Below are positions 18,999 to 28,060 of a stretch of 51,420 nucleotides of DNA, in pieces (within the stretch, counting starts at the first letter, position 1; each line of letters starts with the position of its first letter). The DNA is from Opitutaceae bacterium. GTDB taxonomy: Bacteria > Verrucomicrobiota > Verrucomicrobiia > Opitutales > Opitutaceae. The stretch is taken from the NCBI GenBank assembly GCA_016793535.1, contig JAEUHA010000140.1, positions 1-51,420 on the forward strand, given 5' to 3'. Below the pieces are notes generated by a model. It made no database searches. It was not told the origin of the DNA and saw only the letters and a program-made list of their open reading frames with translations. A program made the position numbers and the translations under genes.

Positions 18999-21521
18999 TT
19001 ACGGGGCCGACTCGTACACTTCGATCAGGACGAGGCCGGTTGAATTGGCCGCGTTGGCGTTGGCCGGTGGACTGACCTGAACCGTGTACGCTCCGGGCTC
19101 CAGATAGAGGAGCATCGCGGCGTCGAGACTGGCGTTGCCCAGGGCAAAGGCGCCGGCGCGAACACTCGCCTCGCGAATCAACGCCGCCTCCGGATCCCGG
19201 AACCAGTCATCGTTCGATTTCACGACCGTGGCGCCGCGGAAAAGGGCGAGTTGCGGATTCGGCAGCGCACCGGCGACGTTGAAGGGCGCGCCGGCGAGCG
19301 TCGGACCGATCCCGCGGATCAACACTCGCTGCGGCCCCGGGCCGCTGATCACGAAACCGGAAATGAAGGGAGCCGCGGGCGACACCACTCCGCGGGCCGA
19401 AACGTTGACGAGGCGACGCGCCCCGGGCGCCTCGTTGTTTTGCAGCACTTCATAGATTTCTGCGAGGACGTTGCCGGTGCCGCCGGCCACCACCACCGTG
19501 TACGCGCCGGGGGTCAGGGTGGAAAGGATCGCGGCATCGGCGCTGCCGGCGCGGAAGGGAAACGCCCCGGCGCGGGTCGCCGCCGCCGTGATCGCCGCCG
19601 CATTCGCCGCGGGCGCTCCCCAGTCGTCGTTCTGGCCGACGACTGTCGTGCCGCGGAAAACCTGGATCGTCGGATCATCGAGCGCGCCCGCGACGTTGAA
19701 CGGCGCGCCGGCGAGCGCCGGACCCGCGGCCCGGATCAGCACTTGTTTCGCCGCGGTGCCGGCGACCACGAAACCGGTGATCAGCGTGCCCGCGCCCGGC
19801 GATGTCGTGGTGCGAATCGAAAGATTGGCGAGGTGTTCGGTCCCGGCCAGCGCGTCGATCACGCCGGCGACCGTGCCGGTCGTCCCGGTCGGAGTCCGCA
19901 CGGTGCCGCGCACGGTGCCGCCCGCGAACACGAAATCCAGGGCCGCCTGAGTCGACGTCGTGGCGATGAGCCGGCCGGCGGCGTCCAGGACACCGCGGGC
20001 GGAGTCCGGCGCGGTGCCGGCCGCCGTGAGCACGAAGACCTGGCCGTTGGGGGCCACGACGGCCAGCCCGTTGCCCGCCGCGCTGCCGAGAAGGGCGAGC
20101 GGGTAGGAGCCGGCCAGGGTCGTCGCGGTTCCGGTGCGCTCGGAACGGGTGCCGGCCAGGGTGACGCCGAGTTCCGCCAGCGTGCCGCTCAGCGCGCCGG
20201 TCGCTTCGTCCAGCGTGCCGCGCAGGGTCACGGCCTGCGGAGTCGCGCCGCCGAGCGTGGTGGTGGCGAGGGAGAATCCGCCGGCGAGATCCACCCGCAG
20301 GTTGGTCACCGCCAGCCCTGTTTGCCGGGCCGGCAGGGTGCCGAGGAAGACCGCAGTGCGGTCGGCACGCACGAGGAGCACGAACTCGCCGTCGGTGCCG
20401 CCGAACTGGCCGAAGTACACGCCGCTGAAATCGCGGAGCGTGACGGAGAGGGTGGCCGGCTCGCTGGTCACGGTGCCGAGGGCGTTCGTCACGGTGACGG
20501 TGTAGTCGCCGGCGTCGGTCGCCGTCGCGCTCGGCAAGGTCAGCGTCGCGCCCGTCGCCCCCGCCACGACCGTGCCGTTCCGGCGCCACTGGTACGTCGG
20601 CGCGGGGAAACCGGAGACCGCGACGGTGAGCGAAACCCGGTCACCGGCGAAGACGGCCTGGCTCGCGGGTCCGGTGGTGATGACGGGGGCGGCGCGGACG
20701 GTCAGCGTGGCCGAAGCGGTGGCCGTGCCGGAGGCGTTGGTCGCGGTCAGGGTGTAGCGGCCGGCATCGGCCAGCGTCGTGGCGGCAAGGGTGAGGGTCG
20801 GGCTGGTGGCTCCCGGGATGGCCACTCCGTCCTTCTGCCACAGATAGGTCGGCGCCGGATTGCCGATCGCGGTGCCCCGAAACGTGGCGCTGCCCCCCGC
20901 GGTGACGGTCTGGTCGATCGGGGGACTCGTGATAAAGGGCGAGAGGCTGCCGGAAACGAAATTGAACGTGACCTCCACGGACGTGGCGGCCGCGATGGTG
21001 GTGTTGCCGGCTTGGGCGGCCCTGACGACCACGTTGCCGCCGGAGCCCGTAAGAACGTTGCCGTTGAGCGTGGCCGCGCCAGAAACCAGGGTATAGGTGA
21101 CCGTCAGGCCGGACGAGGCGGTCGCGTTGAGCACCACCCCCGAGCCGGCCACCACGGTCGTCGTGGCGGGGGCAAACGTGATCGTCTGTGGGCGCTTGGT
21201 GACGAAGATTGCGACCGGCTGAGACGTGGCGGTGCCGAAGGCGTTCGTTGCGACAAGGTAATAGACTCCGGCATCTCCCTCGGCGGCGGCCGTCACCGTA
21301 AACGTGGGGGTGGTGGCGCCGCCGATCGCGACGGTATTCTTGTACCACTGCACACTGATTGGCGCGGTGCCGTCGAGGACAGTGGTCAACGTGGCCGGCT
21401 CACCGACGTAGGCGGTGACGCCGGTCGGTTCGGTCACGATGACCGGGGGCAGGGCTCCCTGGCCAAGAAGCAGAGAGGGGAGGGCGACAAGGCTGCACAG
21501 CGCAAGAAAGCCGGAACGCAT
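18999..21521 (-). CDS. Secreted immunoglobulin-like domain protein
   Basis: 840 aa from the ATG at 21521, which begins the signal peptide MRSGFLALCSLVALPSLLLG; an upstream ATG at 21557 is possible but spoils the signal. Three Ig-like domains are visible, each ending in a typical DAGxYxxxxTNAxGTxTS motif (DAGVYYLVATNAFGTATS, DAGRYTLTATNASGTATA, DAGDYTVTVTNALGTVTS), with a different beta-rich segment (TITFAPATTTVVAGSG) between the first two. A central domain (FSGVYFGQFGGTDGEFVLLV) is followed by two similar C-terminal modules, each with GFV(V/I)xGxxxxxVLIRxxGPxLAGAPFNVAGAL, NDDW and PGAYTV. It is probably a cell-surface or secreted binding protein. It diverges from the cytochrome gene at 21725. 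Confidence 0.85.
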   Translation of the reverse strand: MRSGFLALCSLVALPSLLLGQGALPPVIVTEPTGVTAYVGEPATLTTVLDGTAPISVQWYKNTVAIGGATTPTFTVTAAAEGDAGVYYLVATNAFGTATSQPVAIFVTKRPQTITFAPATTTVVAGSGVVLNATASSGLTVTYTLVSGAATLNGNVLTGSGGNVVVRAAQAGNTTIAAATSVEVTFNFVSGSLSPFITSPPIDQTVTAGGSATFRGTAIGNPAPTYLWQKDGVAIPGATSPTLTLAATTLADAGRYTLTATNASGTATASATLTVRAAPVITTGPASQAVFAGDRVSLTVAVSGFPAPTYQWRRNGTVVAGATGATLTLPSATATDAGDYTVTVTNALGTVTSEPATLSVTLRDFSGVYFGQFGGTDGEFVLLVRADRTAVFLGTLPARQTGLAVTNLRVDLAGGFSLATTTLGGATPQAVTLRGTLDEATGALSGTLAELGVTLAGTRSERTGTATTLAGSYPLALLGSAAGNGLAVVAPNGQVFVLTAAGTAPDSARGVLDAAGRLIATTSTQAALDFVFAGGTVRGTVRTPTGTTGTVAGVIDALAGTEHLANLSIRTTTSPGAGTLITGFVVAGTAAKQVLIRAAGPALAGAPFNVAGALDDPTIQVFRGTTVVGQNDDWGAPAANAAAITAAATRAGAFPFRAGSADAAILSTLTPGAYTVVVAGGTGNVLAEIYEVLQNNEAPGARRLVNVSARGVVSPAAPFISGFVISGPGPQRVLIRGIGPTLAGAPFNVAGALPNPQLALFRGATVVKSNDDWFRDPEAALIREASVRAGAFALGNASLDAAMLLYLEPGAYTVQVSPPANANAANSTGLVLIEVYESAP

Positions 21522-21724
21522 GATCGGGTTCAACCAAGGCCAAGACGCGATGTCCATGCCGTGGTTGCGACAATCGCGGGGGCCGGCTCCCGGTTTGCGC
21601 GCCGTAGACGTGGGTCCCCGTCCGAGCTCGGCAAAATCTGTTCGCGCCGACCGGCCTGGTACCGGCACAAACACGTCGTGTCGCATCGGGTGGCCCCGTG
21701 GCCAACGGATCGACCATCCGCCCC

Positions 21725-24439
21725 ATGCCCTTCTCCGTCCGCCGCTCCGTCCTGTCCGCCTGCGTGCTCCTGCCGGCGTGCGTCGTTGCCCTCCGTGCCG
21801 CAGAGCCTCCACCGGGCGAACTGCTGCTGCCGGAGTCGGCCCTCCCGGACTACGAACGCACGCTCGACCACGCGGGCCTGATCCGCGGGTGGAACAACGC
21901 CTCGCTGCAGCGCGGGGAGAAGATCTTCCAGCTGGTCTGCCACAGCTGCCACGGTGACGTCAGTCTGCCGGGTTCGATGCCCAACGCGCTGCGCTTCGCG
22001 GAGGGGAAATTTCAGCACGGCGCCGATCCGCTCGCGATGTACCGGACGATCACCCGCGGCTGGCGCATGATGCCGCCGCAGGCGCAGCTCGTGCCGCGGG
22101 AGAAGTACGATGTCATCCATTACATCCGGCAGACGTTTCTCGCCGGCCGCAACCCGACGCAGTACGTGCCCGTGACCGACGCGTACCTGGCGGGCCTGCC
22201 GGCGGGCACTGCGCGAGGCCCGGCGCCGGCGAAACGCGAGCCGTGGCGCGAGATGGATTACGGCCGGTTCCTGATCGGCACGTTCGAGGTGGCCGACGCG
22301 GCGAATCGCGCTGCCGCCGCGCAGCGCACCACCGAACCGGCCGACGTGGTGCCGCCGGGGGCCAATCTTGCCTACAAGGGCATCGCCGTGCGGCTGGACT
22401 CCGGCCCCGGTGGGGTCGCGGCGGGCAAGGCGTGGGTCGTCTTCGAGCATGACACCGGCCGGCTCGCGGGGGGCTGGACGGGAGACGGCTTCATCGACTG
22501 GGAAGGCATCAATTTCAACACGCGGCACGTGGTGCGGCCGCGGACGATCGGCGACCTGCAGTTCGCGCTCGCCGATGGCCCCGGGTGGGCGAATCCCGCC
22601 ACCGGCACCTTCTACGACGCCCGCGTCGTCGGCGCCGACGGCCGGCGTTTCGGGCCACTGCCCCGCGAGTGGCTGCGTTATCGCGGATTGTACCGGAGCG
22701 GGGAACGCGTCGTGGTTTCCTACACCGTGGGTGACGCGGCGGTCCTCGAGACGCACGACCTCGAGCGGCTCCCGGAGTCGAACGCGCCCGTGTTCGTGCG
22801 CACGCTGAACATCGGCCGTTCCGCCCGCGACCTGATCCTGCGCGTGGCGAATGCCGGGACTGTCGTCGGCCTCACGGGCGCACCCGGCCTCGCCGCCGTC
22901 GACGATGGCCGGTTCATCACCCTGCGTATCCAGGCTTCGCGTACGCCGCTGCGGCTGGCGGTGCGGCTCGCTGCGGCGGGCACGGCGGACCTGGGGGCAG
23001 CGGCGGCACGGGCGGCGGCACCGGGCGACCTGGCGGTGTTCACGCGGGGCGGACCGGCCGCTTGGCCGGAAACGCTCGAGACGCCGGTCGTGCGCAGCGA
23101 CGACGGGGGCCCGCTGGCCTGGGAGCGGTTCACGCTGCCGCTGGCCAATCCCTGGCGGGCCCGCGTGCGAACGAGCGGCGTGGACTTTCTGCCCGGCGGC
23201 AAACAGGCCGTCGTCTGCACCTGGGACGGCGACGTGTGGCGCGTGGACGGCATCGACACCGACGGCGCGAGCGTGACCTGGCGGCGGATCGCGTCCGGCT
23301 TGTTTCAGCCGCTCGGCATCAAGGTCCGCGGCGCGGACATCTTTGTCACCTGCCGCGACCAGCTCGTGGCGTTGCGCGACCTGAACGGCGATGGTGAGAC
23401 GGATTTCTACGCGGCGGTGAACAGCGACCATCAGGTGTCGGAGCACTTCCACGAATTTGCGATGGGCCTGCAGATGGATGCGGCGGGCAATTTCTACTAC
23501 GCGAAGAGCGCCCGCCACGCGCGCACCGCGCTGGTGCCGCAGCACGGGACCTTGCTCAAGGTCAGTGCGGACGGGACGACGACCGAGATTCTCGCGCGCG
23601 GCTTCCGGGCGGCGAACGGCGTGTGCCTCAATCCGGACGGGTCGTTTTTCGTCACCGACCAGGAGGGCCACTGGATGCCGATGAACCGGATCAACCGCGT
23701 CACGCCGGGAAAATTCTTCGGCAACATGTGGGGCGGGGGCGCGCCGGCCGATGCGGCGGATTCGGCGATGGCGCCGCCGCTGGCATGGGTCGACAAGGCC
23801 TTTGACCGTTCGCCGGCCGAACTCGTCTGGCTGAACAGCCCGGTGTGGGGCAGTCTGGAAGGCTCGCTGTTGAACCTTTCGTATGGCCGCGGCCGCCTCG
23901 AGTTGGTGTTTTTCGAACGCGTGGGCGACGAGTATCAGGGCGCGCTCTGCCAGCTGCCGATGCCGGATTTTCCGACGGGCATCATGCGCGGGCGCATCCA
24001 CCCCGGGAACGGCCAGCTCTACCTGTGCGGCCTCTCCGCGTGGGCCACGGCGCAGACCCAGCAGGAGGGCGGGTTCTATCGGCTGCGTCCCACCGGCAAA
24101 CCGGCGCGCCTGCCGGTCGGATGGCACGTGCGCGCGGGCGCGCTGGAGCTGACGTTCAGCGAACCCCTCGATCGCGCGAGTGCGGGCGAGGCGGCGCGCT
24201 ACGCCGTGAAGGCCTGGGACCTGAAGCGCTCAGCCAACTACGGCAGCCCGCGCATCGGCGAACGCGCGCTCGCCGTCGCGGGAGCGGAGCTGCTCGCCGA
24301 CGCGCGCACCGTGCGGCTGTCGATTCCGTCGCTGGGCCCGACGCAGGTGATTGAAATCGTCTGCCGTCTGCGGGGAGCCGACGGGCGCGACGTCGAGCGC
24401 GTGATCTCCGGCACCCTGCATCGCGTGCCGGGAAGCTGA
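21725..24439 (+). CDS. Exported c-type cytochrome/DUF6797/beta-propeller protein
   Basis: 904 aa from the ATG at 21725, with signal peptide MPFSVRRSVLSACVLLPACV. One haem c site, CHSCH at residues 72-76, lies in a short cytochrome domain; a distal Met is available in RMMPPQ. A DUF6797-like region follows (MDYGRFLIGTFEV, NLAYKGIAVRLDSG, WTGDGFIDWEGINF), then a sorbosone/glucose-dehydrogenase-like propeller (FLPGGKQAVVCTWDGDVW, GLFQPLGIKVRG, DLNGDGETDFY, GFRAANGVCLNPDG, FVTDQEGHWMP). Such fusions are common in Verrucomicrobiota and Planctomycetota and are thought to be periplasmic oxidoreductases for sugars, but the substrate is unknown. The in-frame codons to 21698 would precede the signal peptide and are disfavoured. 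Confidence 0.85.
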   Translation: MPFSVRRSVLSACVLLPACVVALRAAEPPPGELLLPESALPDYERTLDHAGLIRGWNNASLQRGEKIFQLVCHSCHGDVSLPGSMPNALRFAEGKFQHGADPLAMYRTITRGWRMMPPQAQLVPREKYDVIHYIRQTFLAGRNPTQYVPVTDAYLAGLPAGTARGPAPAKREPWREMDYGRFLIGTFEVADAANRAAAAQRTTEPADVVPPGANLAYKGIAVRLDSGPGGVAAGKAWVVFEHDTGRLAGGWTGDGFIDWEGINFNTRHVVRPRTIGDLQFALADGPGWANPATGTFYDARVVGADGRRFGPLPREWLRYRGLYRSGERVVVSYTVGDAAVLETHDLERLPESNAPVFVRTLNIGRSARDLILRVANAGTVVGLTGAPGLAAVDDGRFITLRIQASRTPLRLAVRLAAAGTADLGAAAARAAAPGDLAVFTRGGPAAWPETLETPVVRSDDGGPLAWERFTLPLANPWRARVRTSGVDFLPGGKQAVVCTWDGDVWRVDGIDTDGASVTWRRIASGLFQPLGIKVRGADIFVTCRDQLVALRDLNGDGETDFYAAVNSDHQVSEHFHEFAMGLQMDAAGNFYYAKSARHARTALVPQHGTLLKVSADGTTTEILARGFRAANGVCLNPDGSFFVTDQEGHWMPMNRINRVTPGKFFGNMWGGGAPADAADSAMAPPLAWVDKAFDRSPAELVWLNSPVWGSLEGSLLNLSYGRGRLELVFFERVGDEYQGALCQLPMPDFPTGIMRGRIHPGNGQLYLCGLSAWATAQTQQEGGFYRLRPTGKPARLPVGWHVRAGALELTFSEPLDRASAGEAARYAVKAWDLKRSANYGSPRIGERALAVAGAELLADARTVRLSIPSLGPTQVIEIVCRLRGADGRDVERVISGTLHRVPGS

Positions 24440-24597
24440 GTGTGAGTGTGCCGTCGGGTGCGGAGCATCCGGCTCACGCGAAGGCGGCGATCGACGCGGG
24501 GACTTTCTCCTCGATGAACTGGGCAGGCGGCCGGCCGGCCCGGTTTTTGGGTATACCGCTGCCTTGTCGCCAGGAGGGTGCAGCCGACACTTCGGGC

Positions 24598-25137
24598 ATG
24601 GCTGATGACCCGGGAGGAGGAAGTGAACTGAGGTACGGGCGAGGAAGCGACGACCGCGACGAGGCCGGACGGCGCTTGCGTCCGCTGGAGGCGGTGGCGT
24701 CCGTCGTGGTCGATGCCGCGTACCGGCTGCATCGCGATCCGGGGCCCGGGTTGCTGGAGTCGGTTTATCAGGCGATCTTCGCGCACGAACTGGAGCGGCG
24801 CGGCATGGTTGTGGCGCGGCAGGTGCGGGTCCCGGTGGAGTTTGCAGGGCAGTTCTTCGACGAGGGATTTCGCGCCGATCTCATCGTGGACGGACGATTG
24901 CTCGTTGAGCTCAAGTCCGTGGAGCAGCTCGCTCCGGTTCACGCCAAGCAACTGCTGACGTATCTCCGCTTGATGAAACTGCCCCTCGGATTGTTGATCA
25001 ACTTTGGGGCCGCTCGATTCCAGGAGGGAATCCGGCGCGTGGTGAACGGCCATGTCGATGTCGACGCGGGCCGGCTGCGCATTCACCAGCGATCACCGCG
25101 GCCACCGCCCACCGCTTTGGGCGGCTCCTCCGCGTGA
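24598..25137 (+). CDS. GxxExxY protein (PD-(D/E)XK-like fold)
   Basis: 179 aa from the ATG at 24598. The naming motif is G51-L-L-E54-S-V-Y57 in GPGLLESVYQ; a nuclease-type D...ExK arrangement follows with D94 (FRADLIVDG) and E104-L-K106 (LLVELKSVEQL), and QLLTYLRLMKLPLGLLINFG is the usual family segment. The family is classed with PDDEXK-like nucleases, but the biological role is not established. The start is uncertain: the frame stays open to 24442, and a CAGGAGG lies 20 bp before 24598, rather far. The stop is at the edge of the 171-bp tandem repeat. Confidence 0.85.
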   Translation: MADDPGGGSELRYGRGSDDRDEAGRRLRPLEAVASVVVDAAYRLHRDPGPGLLESVYQAIFAHELERRGMVVARQVRVPVEFAGQFFDEGFRADLIVDGRLLVELKSVEQLAPVHAKQLLTYLRLMKLPLGLLINFGAARFQEGIRRVVNGHVDVDAGRLRIHQRSPRPPPTALGGSSA

Positions 25138-25139
25138 GT

Positions 25140-25670
25140 TCGCGGCTTCGCGTGAGAAAGTGAGGGGCGCACGCGAAGGCGCGAAGCGCGCGAAGGAGTC
25201 GATCAAGGGGCGTCAACCGAGAGGGAGCGAGGAGGCGTGGGTGCCGTAAGTTCGGGAGGGAAGCGGGCCACGGCCCGGGTGGGCGGGTGCATTGCCTGAT
25301 TTCGCGTCCTTCGCGGCTTCGCGTGAGAAAGTGAGGGGCTCACGCGAAGGCGCGAAGCGCGCGAAGGAGACGATGAAGGGGCGTGAACCGAGAGGGAGCG
25401 AGTAGGAGTGGATGCCGGAGGTTCGGGAGGAAAGCGGGCCACGGCCCGGGTGGGCGGGTGCATTGCCTGGTTTCGCGTCCTTCGCGGCTTCGCGTGAGAA
25501 AGTGAGGGGCGCACGCGAAGGCGCGAAGTGCGCGAAGGAGACGATGAAGGGGCGTCAACCGAGAGGGAGCGAGGAGGCGTGGATGCCGTAGGTTCGGGAG
25601 GGCAGCGGGTCACGGCCCGGGTGGGCGGATGCATTGCCTGGTTTCGCGTCCTTCGCGCCTTCGCGTGAAA
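25140..25670. repeat. 171-bp tandem repeat, three copies plus a partial fourth
   Basis: Units start at about 25140, 25311 and 25482, with a truncated fourth from 25653; the period is exactly 171 bp each time (anchor TCGCGGCTTCGCGTGAG, last copy TCGCGCCTTCGCGTGAA). Each unit holds a CACGCGAAGGCGCGAAG block, AACCGAGAGGGAGCGAG, CCACGGCCCGGGTGGGCGG and TGCATTGCCTG. Copies differ at scattered bases. Because 171 is 57 codons, a minus-strand frame stays open across all copies, but I see no sign it is a gene. The array fills the gap between the GxxExxY gene and the esterase; nothing else is seen there. Confidence 0.9.
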
Positions 25671-25699
25671 CCGTCCGCCTCCGGCGCGCCCGCCACTGT

Positions 25700-27013
25700 T
25701 TACCGCGCGTTCGCGTGCCGGAATTGCCGGTCGGCGAAATCCATGAACTGCACCCAGTCGTAGAGCGTGATGTCGTGTCCGCCGGAGCGGACGTGGTACG
25801 CGACGCCGTCGCCGTGGGCGGGTTGGTCGACGGCAGGCATGGTGGCGACGCCGAGTCCTTTCCGTCCGAGCAGGCGGAAAACGGGGTCGGCGTGTCGGAC
25901 GCTCAGGAACTCTCCCAAGGGGTCCGCGCCCCGATCCTGGGCCGAACTGGCGACGTAGAGGGCGCGCGGGGCGATGAGCGCGAGCAGCTGGTGCTGGTCG
26001 ACGGGAAGCGCCGGCTCGTTGTCGTTGTACTTGCGATAATTGAGCGCGTACCACGGGGTGCTGTGCCGGGTGTTCGAGAGCGCCACGGTTTCCCCGAAGA
26101 TCCGCTTCGCGAGCGCGGCGCCGCCCGCGCCCGAGTTGTTGGAGATCACGAGCGCGAATCGCTCGTCCTGGGCGCCGGCCCAAAGCGCGGCCTTGCCGAG
26201 ACGGGAGTGGCCGTGCAGCGCGACGCGCCGGGCGTCCAACTCCGGATCCTGCTCGAGGCAGTCGAGCGCCCGGCTCAGGCCCCACGCCCAGATGCCGATC
26301 GAGCCCCAGGCGTCGGGAGCGCGCCGGTCGACGCTGCCGGTGCGATAATGGGCGCCGACCGATTCCTCGATGCCTTGATCGTGGTCGGGACAGAGGTCGC
26401 CGTAGTAGACCGTGGCGGTCGCGTAGCCGCGCGCGATCACGGCCTCGATGTTCCAGCGGTACGAATGAACTCCCCGCGTCGCCGCGGTGGCGCGGTGGTC
26501 GACGATGCCAAACTCGGGGCTCGCGCGCATCCAGGCGCGCGAGAGCGTAATGCCCGGGTCGGGATTGACGCAGTGGTTGCCGAAGTAATTCAGCCCGAGA
26601 AAAACCGGCCAGGGTCCGCCGACTCCATTCGGCTGATACACGAGCAGGTGCATCTTCGGACCGTCCTTGCGGTGAGTGAACCAGACTGTGATTTCCTTGC
26701 GCGTCGCTTTTCCGCCGAGGGCCTGGCGGTCCACGGACGTCGTTTCCCACTGCAGGCCCGGTGGGCGCCCCTCCGGGGTGCGGCCGTAGACCTCCCGGGT
26801 GAACAGGGCCAGCAGCTCGGGTCGCCGCCGCTCGCGCCAGTCCGCCGCGGTGCGCACGGGCGTGCCATCGGCGTGGATGAGCGGGTCGGGCAATGTGTAG
26901 GGCGGCACCTTGTTCTCGTCGTAGTTGGCGCGGGCCACCTCGGCGCCCCGGGTGAGCGACGGAACGAGGGCGACGCCGATCAGCAGCAGCAGGTGGGGCG
27001 GGGGAAAGCGCAT
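25700..27013 (-). CDS. Secreted CE15-type glucuronoyl esterase
   Basis: 437 aa from the ATG at 27013 (signal peptide MRFPPPHLLLLIGVALVPSL). It has the features of carbohydrate esterase family 15, which cleaves ester links between lignin and glucuronic acid side chains of xylan: VPPYTLPDPL near the mature N terminus, the nucleophile motif GHSRLGKAALWAGAQD with Ser270, SNNSGAGGAAL after it, a YALNYRKYNDNEPALPVDQHQLLAL segment (given here in two pieces: YALNYRKYNDNE and LPVDQHQLLALIAPR), and the catalytic His in AYHVRSGGHDI. The serine sits in GHSRLGK rather than the fungal GCSRxGK. Opitutaceae are known to carry several such enzymes. Upstream open sequence to 28156 is antisense to the next gene. 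Confidence 0.88.
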   Translation of the reverse strand: MRFPPPHLLLLIGVALVPSLTRGAEVARANYDENKVPPYTLPDPLIHADGTPVRTAADWRERRRPELLALFTREVYGRTPEGRPPGLQWETTSVDRQALGGKATRKEITVWFTHRKDGPKMHLLVYQPNGVGGPWPVFLGLNYFGNHCVNPDPGITLSRAWMRASPEFGIVDHRATAATRGVHSYRWNIEAVIARGYATATVYYGDLCPDHDQGIEESVGAHYRTGSVDRRAPDAWGSIGIWAWGLSRALDCLEQDPELDARRVALHGHSRLGKAALWAGAQDERFALVISNNSGAGGAALAKRIFGETVALSNTRHSTPWYALNYRKYNDNEPALPVDQHQLLALIAPRALYVASSAQDRGADPLGEFLSVRHADPVFRLLGRKGLGVATMPAVDQPAHGDGVAYHVRSGGHDITLYDWVQFMDFADRQFRHANAR

Positions 27014-27148
27014 GAGACGGCGAAATAGACTCCCGCCCCCGGAAACAATGAAAATGAGAGTGGCCTGCGGCCGCGGGATCTGAAAGTTCAGAGCGGCTTC
27101 GCGGCCGATCGGTGGATCGCCGCGACTCGCCCCGCCCCTCCTCAATCC

Positions 27149-28027
27149 ATGACGCGTCTTCCTCTCCTTCCCACCAGTCTGGTCGCCTTGTCCGCGCTCG
27201 CCGTCGCGCTCCACGCCGAGCCGCGCATCCTGCACGAAAAGAAGTCGATGTTCGGGATGGTGATCGTGACCGAGAATGACGGCATGCGGACACTGCAGTT
27301 CGAGCGGGGCGGCGCGCGCCAGACTGTGGTGAAATACGGCGACCCCGCGCACCTGGAACTGCCTTACGCGCCCGCGGCGTTCACCGGCCTGGCGCTCTGC
27401 CGGGAACCGCGGCGGGTGCTCATCGTCGGCCTCGGCGGCGGCACGCTGCCGATGTTCCTCCGGCATTATTACCCCGAGGCGACCATCGACGCCGTCGACA
27501 TCGATCCTGATGTCGTGCGGGTCGCCCGCGAGTACTTCGGCTTCAAGGAAGACAGCCGGATGCGCGGCATCGTGGCGGACGGGCGCGCCTTCATCGAACA
27601 GGCGCGGGAGCCGTATGACCTGATCTTCCTCGACGCCTTCGGCAGCGACTTCGTGCCGCCGACGCTGACGACGCAGGAGTTTCTCCGCGCGGTGCGGCGG
27701 GCGGTGCGGCCGGACGGCGTCGTGGTCGGCAACATCTGGGGCCGCGAGTCGAACCGGCTCTACGACTCGATGGTGCGCACGTATCAGGAAGTCTTCGACG
27801 ACCTCTACATCCTCACCGTCCGCGGGGCGGGCAACATGATCGTCCTCGCCCTCCCGCGGCGGCTGAATCTCAGCCGCGAGGACCTGGCGGCCCAGGCGCG
27901 CCGCATCTCGACGGCGAAGGGCTTCCGCTACGATCTCGGCGAGCGGGTCGAGTTCGGGTACTCGCACGCCATGGAAAAGAACGCGGACGGCCGGGTCCTG
28001 AAGGACGCCGACCTGCCCAAGCCCTGA
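27149..28027 (+). CDS. Exported spermidine-synthase-like protein
   Basis: 292 aa. The N terminus (MTRLPLLPTSLVALSALAVALHA) looks like a cleavable signal peptide, unusual for this fold. The spermidine-synthase-like Rossmann core is clear: VLIVGLGGGTLPMFLRHYYP, IDAVDIDPDVVRVAREYF, VADGRAFIEQ and DLIFLDAFGSDFVPP. The polyamine synthase motif GGGDG is GGGTL here, and the acidic residues that bind putrescine are not in their usual setting, so it probably does not make spermidine. It could use a SAM-like ligand in the periplasm or have a structural role. It is divergent from the esterase with 135 bp between starts, and ends at a good terminator. Confidence 0.75.
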   Translation: MTRLPLLPTSLVALSALAVALHAEPRILHEKKSMFGMVIVTENDGMRTLQFERGGARQTVVKYGDPAHLELPYAPAAFTGLALCREPRRVLIVGLGGGTLPMFLRHYYPEATIDAVDIDPDVVRVAREYFGFKEDSRMRGIVADGRAFIEQAREPYDLIFLDAFGSDFVPPTLTTQEFLRAVRRAVRPDGVVVGNIWGRESNRLYDSMVRTYQEVFDDLYILTVRGAGNMIVLALPRRLNLSREDLAAQARRISTAKGFRYDLGERVEFGYSHAMEKNADGRVLKDADLPKP

Positions 28028-28031
28028 CGGC

Positions 28032-28060
28032 GTCCCGGGCCGGCCCGGGGACGGATTTTT
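28032..28060 (+). terminator. Intrinsic terminator after the spermidine-synthase-like gene
   Basis: GTCCCGGG (28032-28039) pairs with CCCGGGGAC (one bulged G) around CCGG, followed closely by GGATTTTT. It begins 5 bp after the stop codon. Confidence 0.65.

Noticed and set aside
21530-24127. Minus-strand open frame of 865 codons
   Set aside because: Antisense to the cytochrome/DUF6797 gene, which has a clear haem site and signal peptide.
25140-25670. CRISPR array
   Set aside because: Repeat units are contiguous 171-bp tandem copies with no short direct repeats separated by unique spacers, and there are no cas genes.
25203-27293. Minus-strand 696-codon frame crossing the tandem array
   Set aside because: It is kept open by the 171-bp period and by the out-of-frame reading of the esterase gene. 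The encoded sequence is Arg/Pro-rich and unlike any family I know.
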